Shown here piece by piece: positions 1-7,289 of a DNA stretch of 13,581 nt. The first letter of the stretch is position 1, and every line of letters starts with the position of its first letter. The translations under genes and the position numbers were made by a program. Origin of the DNA: Treponema sp. Lineage in GTDB: Bacteria > Spirochaetota > Spirochaetia > Treponematales > Treponemataceae. The stretch spans positions 1 through 13,581 of the forward strand of contig JAEETM010000089.1 of assembly GCA_016290335.1 (NCBI GenBank). The letters are read 5' to 3'. The notes under the pieces are model-generated. The model saw nothing but the letters and a program-made list of their open reading frames with translations, was not told the origin of the DNA and searched no databases.

Positions 1-454
1 AAGATTACGCTTGAAGTAAAATTAAAAATGCAATCTATAGCAATTACACAAAGGCAATCGCTTGAAGCTGCTTAGTTACATATCATTATATTAGGATTGG
101 AATTTACACCGAAATTTGGACTTGACCCCAATTTGCTGAAAAAAATACGTAAAACTGTCAGTTGATGAAGAAATACCCCCAAGAATTGCCTGTAAGGTAA
201 GTAAATAAGTTTTTAAGAAGGGGTGGGACGTTGCGGGGTGGCGCAGAATAATTGTATTTCTTGTATAGAATTGTATTGATAGTTTCGCACAGCGAAACTA
301 AAAACACTTTTACCCCGCAGAAGGGGTAGCGGAAGCCGTAAACACTTAATTATAGTTGGCAATTTGTTGTACGGCTTCCCTGAGTTTTTCGAAGAAAAAC
401 TCGTAGTAATTTTACGGCTGGAGCGAGGGGAAGGCTTTCCCCTCCTATCCTCTT
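1..454. other. Gene-free region with hairpin cluster at its right end
   Basis: I see no convincing gene here. Frame 1 of the plus strand is open from the window edge to a TAG at about 73-75 (24 codons), which could be the tail of a gene lying outside, but its translation is not recognisable. Positions 76-279 are A/T-rich with stops in all frames and no tRNA-like or rRNA-like pattern. Positions 280-444 hold five consecutive inverted repeats, listed separately. The region lies downstream of the minus-strand binding-protein gene, so part of it is probably that gene's 3' untranslated region. Confidence 0.6.
280..444. repeat. Array of five perfect inverted repeats (hairpins)
   Basis: Seen directly: TAGTTTCGC (280-288) pairs with GCGAAACTA (292-300); TACCCC (311-316) with GGGGTA (323-328); GGAAGCCGT (331-339) with ACGGCTTCC (371-379); GAGTTTTTC (382-390) with GAAAAACTC (394-402); GAGGGGAA (425-432) with TTCCCCTC (437-444). 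AGCCGTAAA (334-342) is also a perfect complement of TTTACGGCT (411-419), so the third stem has a mutually exclusive alternative. The stem nearest the binding-protein gene starts 10 nt past its stop codon but has no T-run after it on the minus strand, so it is not a classical terminator. It may be a 3'-UTR stabilising structure, an array of terminators, or a composite palindromic repeat element. Confidence 0.75.
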
Positions 455-1612
455 TTATGGATTAACAGTTGTTTTGTAAGCAACCTTCATTCCGTTGCCG
501 TCTTTTACCAATTCTACCATTACAGCAGATTTGATTGGATTGTGGCGTGCATCGAAAGTGAGGTGACCTGTTACGTAGTCGCCGTTTGTTGCTTCAAGGG
601 CATCGCGAACTGCAGCAATATTGTCTGCTCCGCCTGCCTTAAGAATAGCATCTTTAATCATGTAAACTGAATCATATCCGAGAGCTGCGAAAGATGTTGG
701 TTCCTTGTTGTACTTAGCTTTGAAGTTTTTAACATATTTTACTACAGCTGCATCTGTTGAGTCTGCGGCATAGTGGTTTGAATAGAAACCGTTCAAAACT
801 TCGTCACCAGCATTTTCTGTAAGTCCGTCCCATCCATCAGCACCAACGATTGGACATGTAATGCCCTGAGCGCGGAGCTGTTTAGCAATAAGAGCTACAG
901 TTGCATAGTAGTCTGGGAGATAAACAACATCTGGATTCTGGTTCTTAACCTTTGTAATCTGAGCGTTGAAGTCTTTTTCACCTGTTGAATAAGATTCTTT
1001 TGCTACGATTACTCCACCGTGAGCTTCGAACTCTTTTACATAGTTTTCTGTAAGACCAACTGAGTAGTCGTTTCCAATATCATAAAGGATAGCGGCTTTC
1101 TTTGCGCTGATGTTTTCTGCAGAGAACTTTCCACCTACTGTACCCTGGAATGGGTCGATAAAGCAGGCACGGAATACGTAAGGAATTGTTTTTCCGTTTG
1201 CATCAATTGTGATGTTTTCTGCTGTTGCAGCAGGAGCCATCTGAATTACTTTTGCAGCCTGTGACTGGTCTGTAATAGCTTTTGTACAACCAGATGTCAA
1301 AGAACCAACGATGATTTTACATCCATCCTGAACTGTAAGCTTTTTGAAAGCTGATACTGTTTTAGCTGGGTCACCTTCATCATCTTCTGCAATAAGCTGA
1401 ATCATTTTACCGTTGATTCCGCCGGCAGCGTTGATTTCTGCAACTGCAAGTTCAGCACCGTCTTTAGCTTCTACACCATAAACTGCAACTGCACCAGACA
1501 AAGGTCCGATACATCCGATTTTAATCGTGTTTGAATCTTTTTTTGCACAGCCGATTGAAGAAAGAGCCATTAAAGCAACTGCTGCACCAAAAACAATACG
1601 ATTTGTTTTCAT
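455..1612 (-). CDS. LivJ/LivK-type ABC transporter substrate-binding lipoprotein
   Basis: A 385-aa periplasmic-binding-protein type I (Leu/Ile/Val-binding-like) receptor that would deliver branched-chain amino acids or related small molecules to an ABC permease. The N-terminus is a lipoprotein signal: MKTNR, a hydrophobic stretch, then the lipobox SSIGC with Cys22 as lipidation site, so the protein should be membrane-anchored. Residues about 30-46 carry the family-typical start IKIGCIGPLSGAVAVYG, followed by AVAEINAAGGINGK and the IVGSLTSGCTKA region. Length is normal for the family. The start is well supported by GGAGG at 1620-1624, 7 nt from ATG. A sigma-70-like promoter lies at 1652-1680. 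No livHMGF permease or ATPase genes are adjacent, since the flank is non-coding on one side and a divergent unrelated lipoprotein on the other. The ligand cannot be read from sequence. Confidence 0.9.
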   Translation of the reverse strand: MKTNRIVFGAAVALMALSSIGCAKKDSNTIKIGCIGPLSGAVAVYGVEAKDGAELAVAEINAAGGINGKMIQLIAEDDEGDPAKTVSAFKKLTVQDGCKIIVGSLTSGCTKAITDQSQAAKVIQMAPAATAENITIDANGKTIPYVFRACFIDPFQGTVGGKFSAENISAKKAAILYDIGNDYSVGLTENYVKEFEAHGGVIVAKESYSTGEKDFNAQITKVKNQNPDVVYLPDYYATVALIAKQLRAQGITCPIVGADGWDGLTENAGDEVLNGFYSNHYAADSTDAAVVKYVKNFKAKYNKEPTSFAALGYDSVYMIKDAILKAGGADNIAAVRDALEATNGDYVTGHLTFDARHNPIKSAVMVELVKDGNGMKVAYKTTVNP

Positions 1613-1651
1613 AAGTTTTCCTCCGAACTTTAATAATCTTTAATAACTTTA

Positions 1652-1680
1652 AATATACTAATTTTGCGAAAAACCTGCAA
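1652..1680 (-). promoter_or_regulatory. Sigma-70-like promoter of the binding-protein gene
   Basis: On the minus strand TTGCAG (1675-1680) and TATATT (1652-1657) are separated by exactly 17 nt. Transcription would start near 1645, leaving a leader of about 33 nt that contains the GGAGG ribosome site. CTTTAATAA is directly repeated at 1628-1636 and 1638-1646 within that leader. Confidence 0.6.
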
Positions 1681-1684
1681 GTAA

Positions 1685-1713
1685 TTGTTATAGCATTCAA
1701 GAAATACTATATC
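1685..1713 (+). promoter_or_regulatory. Sigma-70-like promoter of the lipoprotein gene at 1745
   Basis: TTGTTA (1685-1690) and TATATC (1708-1713) are separated by 17 nt. The start site near 1720 gives a leader of about 25 nt. The -35 box is only 4 nt from the -35 box of the divergent promoter, so the two transcripts start back-to-back. An upstream in-frame ATG at 1715 falls at or before the predicted transcription start, which argues against using it. Confidence 0.5.
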
Positions 1714-1744
1714 TATGCCGAAAATTGAAGAAGGGAAATATTGT

Positions 1745-2671
1745 ATGAAAAAGAAAGCGTTTAGAATTAGTGTTTTAGCTGGCGTTTTGGCTGGTTTTTT
1801 ATTTTCTCTTATTAGCTGTACATTTGAAATTACAGAAAAAAAACGTATTGCTGACCCGGATTTAAGTAAAGCTTCTAATGGCATTAACATTGGATTAAGA
1901 AATAGTAATTCAGATACGTTATATGTTAATATTTTCCGTCAGGATACCACAAATGTTCTGGATTTGGACAATAATGATAAACCAATCATAAATATTGGAG
2001 TTCTTTTTCCTTATGTAAAGGGAAACTCAACTAACAACAATACTTTTACTTTTGAAGATGAAAATGTAATTAAAGGACATAAATACCGATATTGTGCAAG
2101 ATTGTATAGCGAAGCCGATGGTTATACTTATACTAACTGGACTACACCATTTAAAGCTGAAAACGGTCTCACTTCGGATACATCACGTATTTCTTATGGC
2201 ATTCCACAATCTACTAAGTTTGTTTACGATGCAGCGGCAAAAACTATTACTATAAATGGTGATATTACAGATCCTGTGGGAATGGAAGATAAAGGTGCTA
2301 ACTATTTTACCAATAATTATAAACCGGCTTTTGTTTTTGCTTCTGATAAAGAGACAAAAGTTTTTGAAGTTGAATCTATTGATAATGGAACTATAATTTA
2401 TCTTTCCAGCCTGCTTCCTCAAGAGTTTCATGATGTTGAAATTAAGTTCCTTGGTATAGTCGCCCAAAAAGTTGACAGCGAGATAGTTTCTAAAACTAAA
2501 GAAACAATAATCAAGAGAATTGTATGGACAGAGCTTTCTTCTCTCTTAAATGATGCACAGAACAGACCTTTTGTAGATAAAAGAGGAGATGCAATTGTTA
2601 ATAACAAAATCCTTCTGGAATCTCAATACGGACAGTCTGGTTATGATTATGCATCCTACAGTTTTAACTAA
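1745..2671 (+). CDS. Predicted lipoprotein of unknown function
   Basis: A 308-aa protein I do not recognise. The N-terminus MKKKAFRISV followed by a hydrophobic stretch and LISC (Cys25) is a lipoprotein signal peptide, so export and lipid anchoring are likely. The rest is rich in Asn, Thr, Tyr and short alternating hydrophobic strands (for example GINIGLRNSNSDTLYVNIFR and YRYCARLYSEADGYTYTNW), which suggests an all-beta, perhaps fibronectin-III-like, architecture; that is inference from pattern only. I chose the ATG at 1745, not the in-frame ATG at 1715, because the signal peptide starts there and AGAAGGGAAAT precedes it. The gene appears monocistronic, divergent from the amino-acid-binding lipoprotein. 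Confidence 0.8.
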   Translation: MKKKAFRISVLAGVLAGFLFSLISCTFEITEKKRIADPDLSKASNGINIGLRNSNSDTLYVNIFRQDTTNVLDLDNNDKPIINIGVLFPYVKGNSTNNNTFTFEDENVIKGHKYRYCARLYSEADGYTYTNWTTPFKAENGLTSDTSRISYGIPQSTKFVYDAAAKTITINGDITDPVGMEDKGANYFTNNYKPAFVFASDKETKVFEVESIDNGTIIYLSSLLPQEFHDVEIKFLGIVAQKVDSEIVSKTKETIIKRIVWTELSSLLNDAQNRPFVDKRGDAIVNNKILLESQYGQSGYDYASYSFN

Positions 2672-2672
2672 T

Positions 2673-2714
2673 CGAGTACGATAAACGAATCCAATCGCCC
2701 CGAAACGAGTACGA
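2673..2714 (+). repeat. Two direct repeats CGAGTACGA upstream of the methyltransferase-TetR pair
   Basis: CGAGTACGA occurs at 2673-2681 and 2706-2714, 33 bp apart start to start (about three helical turns). With the preceding T, the first copy contains a small TCG/CGA inverted pair. They lie just upstream of the predicted promoter of an operon that ends in a TetR-type regulator, so they are candidate operator sites. The repeat is short and the role is inference. Confidence 0.35.
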
Positions 2715-2719
2715 CATAA

Positions 2720-2748
2720 TTGCACAAAAATGTCAAAAATGATAGATT
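2720..2748 (+). promoter_or_regulatory. Predicted leaderless promoter of the methyltransferase gene
   Basis: TTGCAC (2720-2725) and TAGATT (2743-2748) are spaced 17 nt. The -10 box ends 7 nt before the ATG at 2756, so transcription should start at or next to the start codon. No Shine-Dalgarno sequence is visible before the ATG, which fits a leaderless transcript. Confidence 0.45.
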
Positions 2749-2755
2749 TTTTCTA

Positions 2756-3916
2756 ATGAATACATTAGTTGCTTTATGCACGGTCGGTGCGGAAAAAATC
2801 CTTGGTAACGAAATTAAACATCTTGGTTATAAGCTCATTTCGAATGCGCCTGGCCGCGTTACTTTTTCTGGTGATGATGATGCACTTTTCCGCTGCAATT
2901 TATGCCTTCGTACTGCCGACCGCCTTTATTTACAGTTAGCAGAATACTCAGCCTCTAATTTTGATGCACTTTTTGACGGTGCCTACTCTATTCAGTGGCA
3001 GGATTATCTGCACAAAGATTCTAAAGTTGTTGTAGACAAGGTTCGAGCTCATAAAAGCAAGCTTAATTCAGAACATTCAATTCAGGGAATTGTACACAAG
3101 GCAATTTATACAAAATGCGGCGATGTCTGGAAAATGTCTTCCATGCCGGAAAGTGGCGAAGAATCTGATGTCCGCGTTTATATTGAACAGGACAGGGCTT
3201 ACATCCTGCTGGATTTATCGGGACTGCCTTTACACAAGCGCGGTTACAGGGTTGACGGCGGTATTGCTCCTTTGCGCGAAACTACAGCTGCAGTTCTTTT
3301 ACAGGAGATGATGTGGCGCCGGAAAACTCCGCTTCACGACCCTTTCTGCGGTTCGGGAACTATTGCAATAGAAGCTACTTTATATGCCTTTAATGTTGCT
3401 CCGGGCTTTGGTCGCCGTTTTGCTCTTGAGAATATGCCGTTCTTTAATGCCAAACGGGCTGCAGAAATTAGAAATGATGAAGCTGCAAAAATAAGGACTG
3501 ATGTTGAAGTCAGAATTACAGGTTCTGATATTGATGATAAAGCGGTTGCCCGTGCAAAGCAGAATGCAGAGTATGCATGTGTTATGGCAGGACGAGCCTT
3601 AAAGTCTATTGGAATAAGTGCCCACATCCAGCGGCCAGATTTTATTCAGTCTGATTTTGCAGATTTGTCGGCACCATATGAAGAAGGACTTATTTTATGT
3701 AATCCTCCATATGGAGAGCGGCTTGGCGATGAAGAACAGGCTCGCGAATTATACGAAAAAATGCATTGTCTGTGGACTGAGTTCCCGGACTGGAATCTTG
3801 GAATTATTACTTCTAATGATTCTTTCCAGGAATGCTTTGGTCATAAGGCAAATCATATAAAAGCTCTTAAAGCTGGAAATCTGGATACCAAGTTTTATTC
3901 ATATATTAGGAAATAG
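2756..3916 (+). CDS. THUMP-domain class I 23S rRNA (guanine-N2)-methyltransferase, RlmL/YpsC type
   Basis: A 386-aa S-adenosylmethionine-dependent RNA methyltransferase of the UPF0020 family (RlmL N-terminal half, YpsC), expected to make N2-methylguanosine in 23S rRNA in the cytoplasm. An N-terminal THUMP RNA-binding region covers about residues 45-155. LHKRGYR (159-165) follows, then the SAM-binding motif DPFCGSGT (195-202) and the catalytic NPPYGERLG (316-324), whose NPPY is typical of exocyclic-amine methyltransferases. The exact target base is family-level inference. I chose the ATG at 2756, not the in-frame TTG at 2720, because MNTLVALCTVGAEKIL matches the family's usual beginning and the TTG overlaps the predicted -35 box. 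A TetR gene follows after 2 nt. The exact subfamily is not certain, so no symbol is given. Confidence 0.88.
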   Translation: MNTLVALCTVGAEKILGNEIKHLGYKLISNAPGRVTFSGDDDALFRCNLCLRTADRLYLQLAEYSASNFDALFDGAYSIQWQDYLHKDSKVVVDKVRAHKSKLNSEHSIQGIVHKAIYTKCGDVWKMSSMPESGEESDVRVYIEQDRAYILLDLSGLPLHKRGYRVDGGIAPLRETTAAVLLQEMMWRRKTPLHDPFCGSGTIAIEATLYAFNVAPGFGRRFALENMPFFNAKRAAEIRNDEAAKIRTDVEVRITGSDIDDKAVARAKQNAEYACVMAGRALKSIGISAHIQRPDFIQSDFADLSAPYEEGLILCNPPYGERLGDEEQARELYEKMHCLWTEFPDWNLGIITSNDSFQECFGHKANHIKALKAGNLDTKFYSYIRK

Positions 3917-3918
3917 AT

Positions 3919-4515
3919 ATGGCGATTATTGTAGAACATGACAAAAGACGAAAAGAAATCCTTGAAAAATCTCTAGAAGTATTTGCTTCTGAAGGTTATG
4001 AAGATGTGACTTTTCAGAAAATTGCAGACCGCTGCGGAATTACTCGAACTACGCTTTATATTTATTTCAATAACAAGCGCGATATTTTTCTTGGAAGCTT
4101 AAAGCAGGTTTTGAGCGAAATGGAGTTTTCCATCAAAGAGATTGTAAGCGATGATTCTTTGACTGCCGAACAGGCTTTACGAAAAATGGGTGGCATAATT
4201 GTTGATTACTGTGAACAGAATGTAAAAATGTTCAGTGTTTTACTGGATTATCTTTTGCAGCTTAAAAAAACTGGTGCAGATACAAATGAAAAAGTTACAA
4301 GGCGGGTGCTCAGACTGCGTCACCTTACAAGTACACTTATAATCCGCGGTATACAAAACGGCGAGTTTAAAAATCTTAATGTTCATAAGATTAATGAACT
4401 CATATACAGCCTTGTTGAATCATCACTTTTTAGAATTGCAGTTCTTAATCAGACTGACATGACAGAAATCAGAGACGCCCTTAATTTAGTTATTGACGGT
4501 TTCCTGAACAAATAA
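3919..4515 (+). CDS. TetR/AcrR-family transcriptional regulator
   Basis: A 198-aa DNA-binding regulator. Residues about 12-60 form the TetR N-terminal domain (KEILEKSLEVFASEGYEDVT), with the helix-turn-helix at 31-50 ending in TTLYIYFNNKRDIF, the diagnostic recognition-helix region. The C-terminal part is the variable helical ligand-binding and dimerisation domain, and its ligand cannot be predicted. The ATG lies 2 nt after the methyltransferase stop, and its ribosome site (AGGAAA) sits inside the end of that gene, so the two are translationally coupled. Direct repeats at 2673-2714 upstream of the operon are candidate autoregulatory sites. No efflux pump or other usual TetR target is adjacent. 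Confidence 0.9.
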   Translation: MAIIVEHDKRRKEILEKSLEVFASEGYEDVTFQKIADRCGITRTTLYIYFNNKRDIFLGSLKQVLSEMEFSIKEIVSDDSLTAEQALRKMGGIIVDYCEQNVKMFSVLLDYLLQLKKTGADTNEKVTRRVLRLRHLTSTLIIRGIQNGEFKNLNVHKINELIYSLVESSLFRIAVLNQTDMTEIRDALNLVIDGFLNK

Positions 4516-4553
4516 ACTAATTTTCAAAGGTTTTTCATTTAAAAACTACATCA

Positions 4554-4580
4554 TTGTCTCACCTTATCCCATGCTATACT
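4554..4580 (+). promoter_or_regulatory. Possible promoter of the lipoprotein gene at 4644
   Basis: TATACT (4575-4580) is a good -10 box, and TTGTCT (4554-4559) lies 15 nt upstream, a short spacing. A leader of about 55 nt would follow. The gap between the tetR gene and this gene is 128 bp, with no convincing terminator apart from a weak GTTTTT/AAAAAC stem near 4530-4546. Confidence 0.4.
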
Positions 4581-4643
4581 TCAATCAGAAAGCTGTTATA
4601 GTTGTGATTTTTCCAGCTCTGGCAGCAAATATTGGAGGAAAGT

Positions 4644-5306
4644 ATGAAAAAAATCGTTTTGGCTATTGCTTCTGTTGCATTAGCACTCAGTTTGGTTTCT
4701 TGTGCCTCAACAAAGGCAGAAGATGAAGTTATTGAAGCTCCAGAAGGTATGGAAGCTCAGGAAGATGACGGACTTCTTCATCTTGAGTACAAATACATTG
4801 GACAGGCAAAAGGTTCTACCTGTACAAAAATCCCTGCTTCACAAATCATTACTAACAAAGATTATTCAAAGCCAACTCCACTCGACATTTATTGTGATGC
4901 TCCAGAAGAAGTTGAGTTCCTTGGACAGAAATGTGTAAAAATCCCTTCAAATGGTGATGGAAACATTCGTGTAATCTGGTTGTTCGACAAACCAATTGAT
5001 GCTGCATCAGTAAGCTCTTTCTCATTCTCTTGCGCTGGTCTTGATATTCCTATGGATAACACCTGGACTGCAAACATTGCCCTTATGTATAACAACGATA
5101 TTACAAGCGGCGAGCATGCAACTGCAATGTATCCAATCGCAGCCGGCCTGGACGAGTTCCTTACAAGAACTTATGACCTTAATTCTGCAGAAGGAAAAGA
5201 AGGTCTCTGGGGCAACGGATATAAACCTGAAGGACAGTTTATGGGTATTCAGATTTACTATGGTGGCCGCGACCCAATCTTTATTAAGGATTTGATTCTT
5301 AAATAA
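4644..5306 (+). CDS. Predicted lipoprotein of unknown function, possible beta-sandwich domain
   Basis: A 220-aa protein I do not recognise. The signal peptide MKKIVLAIASVALALSLVSC ends in a lipobox with Cys20, followed by an acidic linker (EDEVIEAPEGMEAQEDDG), so the mature domain is probably displayed away from a membrane surface. The C-terminal half has short alternating strands with conserved-looking aromatic positions and ends with GIQIYYGGRDPIFIKDLILK. This arrangement resembles the last strands of carbohydrate-binding-module-like jelly rolls, but it is only a pattern impression. I chose the ATG at 4644 because GGAGGAAAG precedes it; an in-frame TTG at 4632 overlaps that site. It is followed by a terminator, so it is probably monocistronic. 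Confidence 0.82.
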   Translation: MKKIVLAIASVALALSLVSCASTKAEDEVIEAPEGMEAQEDDGLLHLEYKYIGQAKGSTCTKIPASQIITNKDYSKPTPLDIYCDAPEEVEFLGQKCVKIPSNGDGNIRVIWLFDKPIDAASVSSFSFSCAGLDIPMDNTWTANIALMYNNDITSGEHATAMYPIAAGLDEFLTRTYDLNSAEGKEGLWGNGYKPEGQFMGIQIYYGGRDPIFIKDLILK

Positions 5307-5348
5307 TCTTTCGGCTTTTTTACTTTTAATGTTTTTTATAAAAGAGCT

Positions 5349-5398
5349 TGAGTTCGTCTTGTAAACTGATTATACGGTACGGGGCGAACTCATTTTTT
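5349..5398 (+). terminator. Rho-independent terminator after the lipoprotein gene
   Basis: TGAGTTCG (5349-5356) pairs perfectly with CGAACTCA (5385-5392), followed directly by six T residues (5393-5398). The loop is long (28 nt), which weakens the prediction slightly. It lies 43 nt after the stop codon at 5306. Confidence 0.65.
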
Positions 5399-5423
5399 AT
5401 ACTTTTTCGAACACTTTTCCGTG

Positions 5424-5451
5424 CAACATTTTTCCCACAACATTTTTCCCA
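5424..5451 (+). repeat. Perfect 14-bp tandem repeat upstream of glpK
   Basis: CAACATTTTTCCCA occurs twice head to tail, at 5424-5437 and 5438-5451. The second copy supplies the putative -35 element of the glpK promoter (TTCCCA, 5446-5451). It could be a pair of regulator binding half-sites or a slipped-strand duplication that altered promoter strength. Confidence 0.8.
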
Positions 5452-5475
5452 CTTTTACTAAATCCGTGCTAAAAT
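5446..5475 (+). promoter_or_regulatory. Predicted leaderless promoter of glpK
   Basis: TTCCCA (5446-5451) and TAAAAT (5470-5475) are spaced 18 nt. Only 6 nt separate the -10 box from the ATG at 5482, so the transcript should begin at or next to the start codon. There is no Shine-Dalgarno sequence. The -35 is a weak match, so an activator may be needed. Confidence 0.45.
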
Positions 5476-5481
5476 ATTTTT

Positions 5482-6969
5482 ATGGAAAAATTTATTTTAG
5501 CTTTGGACCAGGGAACCACTTCTTCCCGCGCAGTCATTTTTAACAAAAAGGTACAGAAAATCTCTACAGCTCAGCGGGAGTTTCCGCAGCACTTTCCACA
5601 TCCGGGTTGGGTTGAACACGACCCCGAGGATATTTTTACAAGCCAGCTTTCGGTAATGAAAGAAGCTGTTTTAAAGGCAGGCATTTCTGCAGAACAGATT
5701 GCCGCAATTGGAATTACGAACCAGCGCGAAACCGTCATCCTCTGGGATAAAAATACAGGCAAGCCGGTTTACAACGCAATTGTGTGGCAGTGCAGAAGAA
5801 CGGCTAACATTGCTGATGAACTGATTGCTTCGGGCAACGGAGATATGATTCGCAGAAAAACCGGTCTTTTGCCAGATGCTTATTTTTCCGGCACAAAAAT
5901 AAAATGGATTCTTGATAATGTTTCGGGTGTTCGCGAACGTGCTTATAAAGGCGAAATACTTGCGGGAACTGTAGATACCTGGCTCACCTGGCGACTCAGC
6001 GGAGGAAAGGCTCACGTTACTGATTATACAAATGCGTGCCGTACAATGCTGTTTAATATCCATACTCTGGAATGGGACAAGGATCTTTTAAAGCTTCTTG
6101 ATATTCCGGAATCAATTCTACCGCAGGTAAAGGATTCTTCTTTTATTTATGCCAAGACTGATAAAAAGGTCTGCGGTTTTGAAGCTCCGATTGCTTCGCT
6201 TATTGGAGACCAGCAGGCGGCACTTTTTGGTCAGGCCTGCTTTGAACAGGGAGAAATGAAGTCCACTTATGGAACAGGCTGCTTCCTGCTTATGAACACT
6301 GGTTCCAAACCAATTGATTCAAGACACAAGCTTCTCACTACGATTGCGCTTGGGTTGGACGGAAAAATCCAGTATGCGCTTGAAGGAAGTGTGTTTATTG
6401 GTGGTGCGCTGATTAAGTGGTTGAGGGATGAACTTGGAATTATAAACTCGGCTCATGAGTGTGATATTCTGGCAGCCCAGGTGAAGGATTCAAACGGAGT
6501 GCTTCTTGTTCCGGCTTTTACAGGGCTTGGCGCACCATACTGGGATTCGTATGCACGCGGCACGATTGTGGGGTTAACACGCGGAGCGAATAAAAAGCAT
6601 ATTTGTCGGGCCGCGCTGGAAGCAATTGCTTTTCAGGTGAAGGATGAGATTGAGTGTATGAAGGATGATGCCGGTATTGAGATTGCTTCGCTTAAGGTTG
6701 ACGGAGGTGCTTCTGTAAGTGATTTGATGATGCAGTTCCAGGCTGACATTCTTAACACTCCTGTTTATCGTCCTGAAAACACAGAAACAACTGTTACCGG
6801 GGCAGCATTCCTTGCAGGTCTTGCAGTTGGCTACTGGAGTTCAAAGAAAGAAATCAAAAAGGTCTGGCAGATAAATAAAATCTTTACTCCTGCAATGGAA
6901 GAAGCCGAACGTTCAAAGCTTTATGAACAATGGCAGAAGGCTGTAGAACGAAGCCGAAATTGGGAATAA
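5482..6969 (+). CDS. glpK: Glycerol kinase
   Basis: A 495-aa FGGY-family kinase that converts glycerol and ATP to sn-glycerol 3-phosphate in the cytoplasm; full length for the family. The ATP-site segment [13 protein letters not shown] lies at residues 8-20. Glycerol-contact residues expected from the E. coli enzyme are all present: Arg82-Glu83 (NQRE), Trp102 (VWQCRR), Tyr134 (PDAYFS) and Asp243 ([11 protein letters not shown]). The loop where Firmicute enzymes carry the HPr-phosphorylated histidine reads KTDKKVCGF and has no histidine, so PTS activation of that kind is unlikely. The start is fixed by the family's beginning [11 protein letters not shown], despite the missing ribosome site. 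No glpF, glpD or glpT is adjacent, so the source of glycerol and the fate of the product lie elsewhere in the genome. Confidence 0.96.
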   Translation: MEKFILALDQGTTSSRAVIFNKKVQKISTAQREFPQHFPHPGWVEHDPEDIFTSQLSVMKEAVLKAGISAEQIAAIGITNQRETVILWDKNTGKPVYNAIVWQCRRTANIADELIASGNGDMIRRKTGLLPDAYFSGTKIKWILDNVSGVRERAYKGEILAGTVDTWLTWRLSGGKAHVTDYTNACRTMLFNIHTLEWDKDLLKLLDIPESILPQVKDSSFIYAKTDKKVCGFEAPIASLIGDQQAALFGQACFEQGEMKSTYGTGCFLLMNTGSKPIDSRHKLLTTIALGLDGKIQYALEGSVFIGGALIKWLRDELGIINSAHECDILAAQVKDSNGVLLVPAFTGLGAPYWDSYARGTIVGLTRGANKKHICRAALEAIAFQVKDEIECMKDDAGIEIASLKVDGGASVSDLMMQFQADILNTPVYRPENTETTVTGAAFLAGLAVGYWSSKKEIKKVWQINKIFTPAMEEAERSKLYEQWQKAVERSRNWE

Positions 6970-6971
6970 AA

Positions 6972-7025
6972 AAAGTGCTATGGACTTTTTCAATCAGAAA
7001 AAATCCATAACACTTTATCTTTTTT
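6972..7025. terminator. Bidirectional rho-independent terminator between glpK and xre gene
   Basis: A long hairpin is formed by AAAGTG-TATGGA-TTTTT on the left and AAAAA-TCCATA-CACTTT on the right (6972-7016), with single mismatches between blocks and a CAATCAG loop. T-rich tails follow on both strands: ATCTTTTTTT (7017-7025 and flank) for the plus strand, and CACTTTTTTTATT on the minus strand. It would terminate glpK and the convergent minus-strand zinc-export operon. Confidence 0.9.
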
Positions 7026-7046
7026 AATACCTGAATCTTAGATATT

Positions 7047-7289
7047 TTAAGTATGTATTATAAGTTCATCGAGGCCAACTTCAAATAGTCTAGAAAGTAC
7101 CAGCAGATTATCAATTGTTGGAATGCTCTTGCCTTTTTCCCAATGATAGATAGCCTGAGGGTATTCGAAGTTAAAGATACATTGAACATCATGAATTGTC
7201 ATCCCTTTTGATATTCGACATTCTTTTATCTTGGCGCCGGTCCTCGTCAGATCGATTTCCGGCCTTATAAAAGTGTTGGTGTTCTCCAT
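7047..7289 (-). CDS. Small XRE-family helix-turn-helix protein
   Basis: An 80-aa protein that is essentially one Cro/C1-type HTH domain (residues about 17-77: IKECRISKGMTIHDVQ, then the recognition segment EYPQAIYHWEKGKSIPT and LLVLSRLFEVGLDELI). The pattern "PQAIYHWEKG...PTIDNLLVLSRLF...LDELI" is very typical of this family. AGGAG at 7299-7303, 9 nt from ATG, supports the start. Nothing beyond the HTH is present, so it may act as a simple repressor or as an antitoxin. It overlaps the end of the preceding uncertain ORF by 25 nt and is the last gene before the bidirectional terminator, apparently in one transcript with the zinc-export genes. Its target is unknown. Confidence 0.85.
   Translation of the reverse strand: MENTNTFIRPEIDLTRTGAKIKECRISKGMTIHDVQCIFNFEYPQAIYHWEKGKSIPTIDNLLVLSRLFEVGLDELIIHT

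Noticed and set aside
280..444. CRISPR array or tRNA cluster in the hairpin region
   Set aside because: The palindromes differ from one another and have no regular spacers. No cloverleaf with a TTC-loop motif is visible.
1715..1744. Upstream in-frame start MPKIEEGKYC for the lipoprotein
   Set aside because: It would place ten charged residues before a normal signal peptide and lies at or before the predicted transcription start. The ATG at 1745 has a ribosome site.
1630..1890. Minus-strand ORF of 86 codons overlapping the divergent promoters
   Set aside because: It covers both predicted promoters and the start of the lipoprotein gene, and its translation is low-complexity without a ribosome site.
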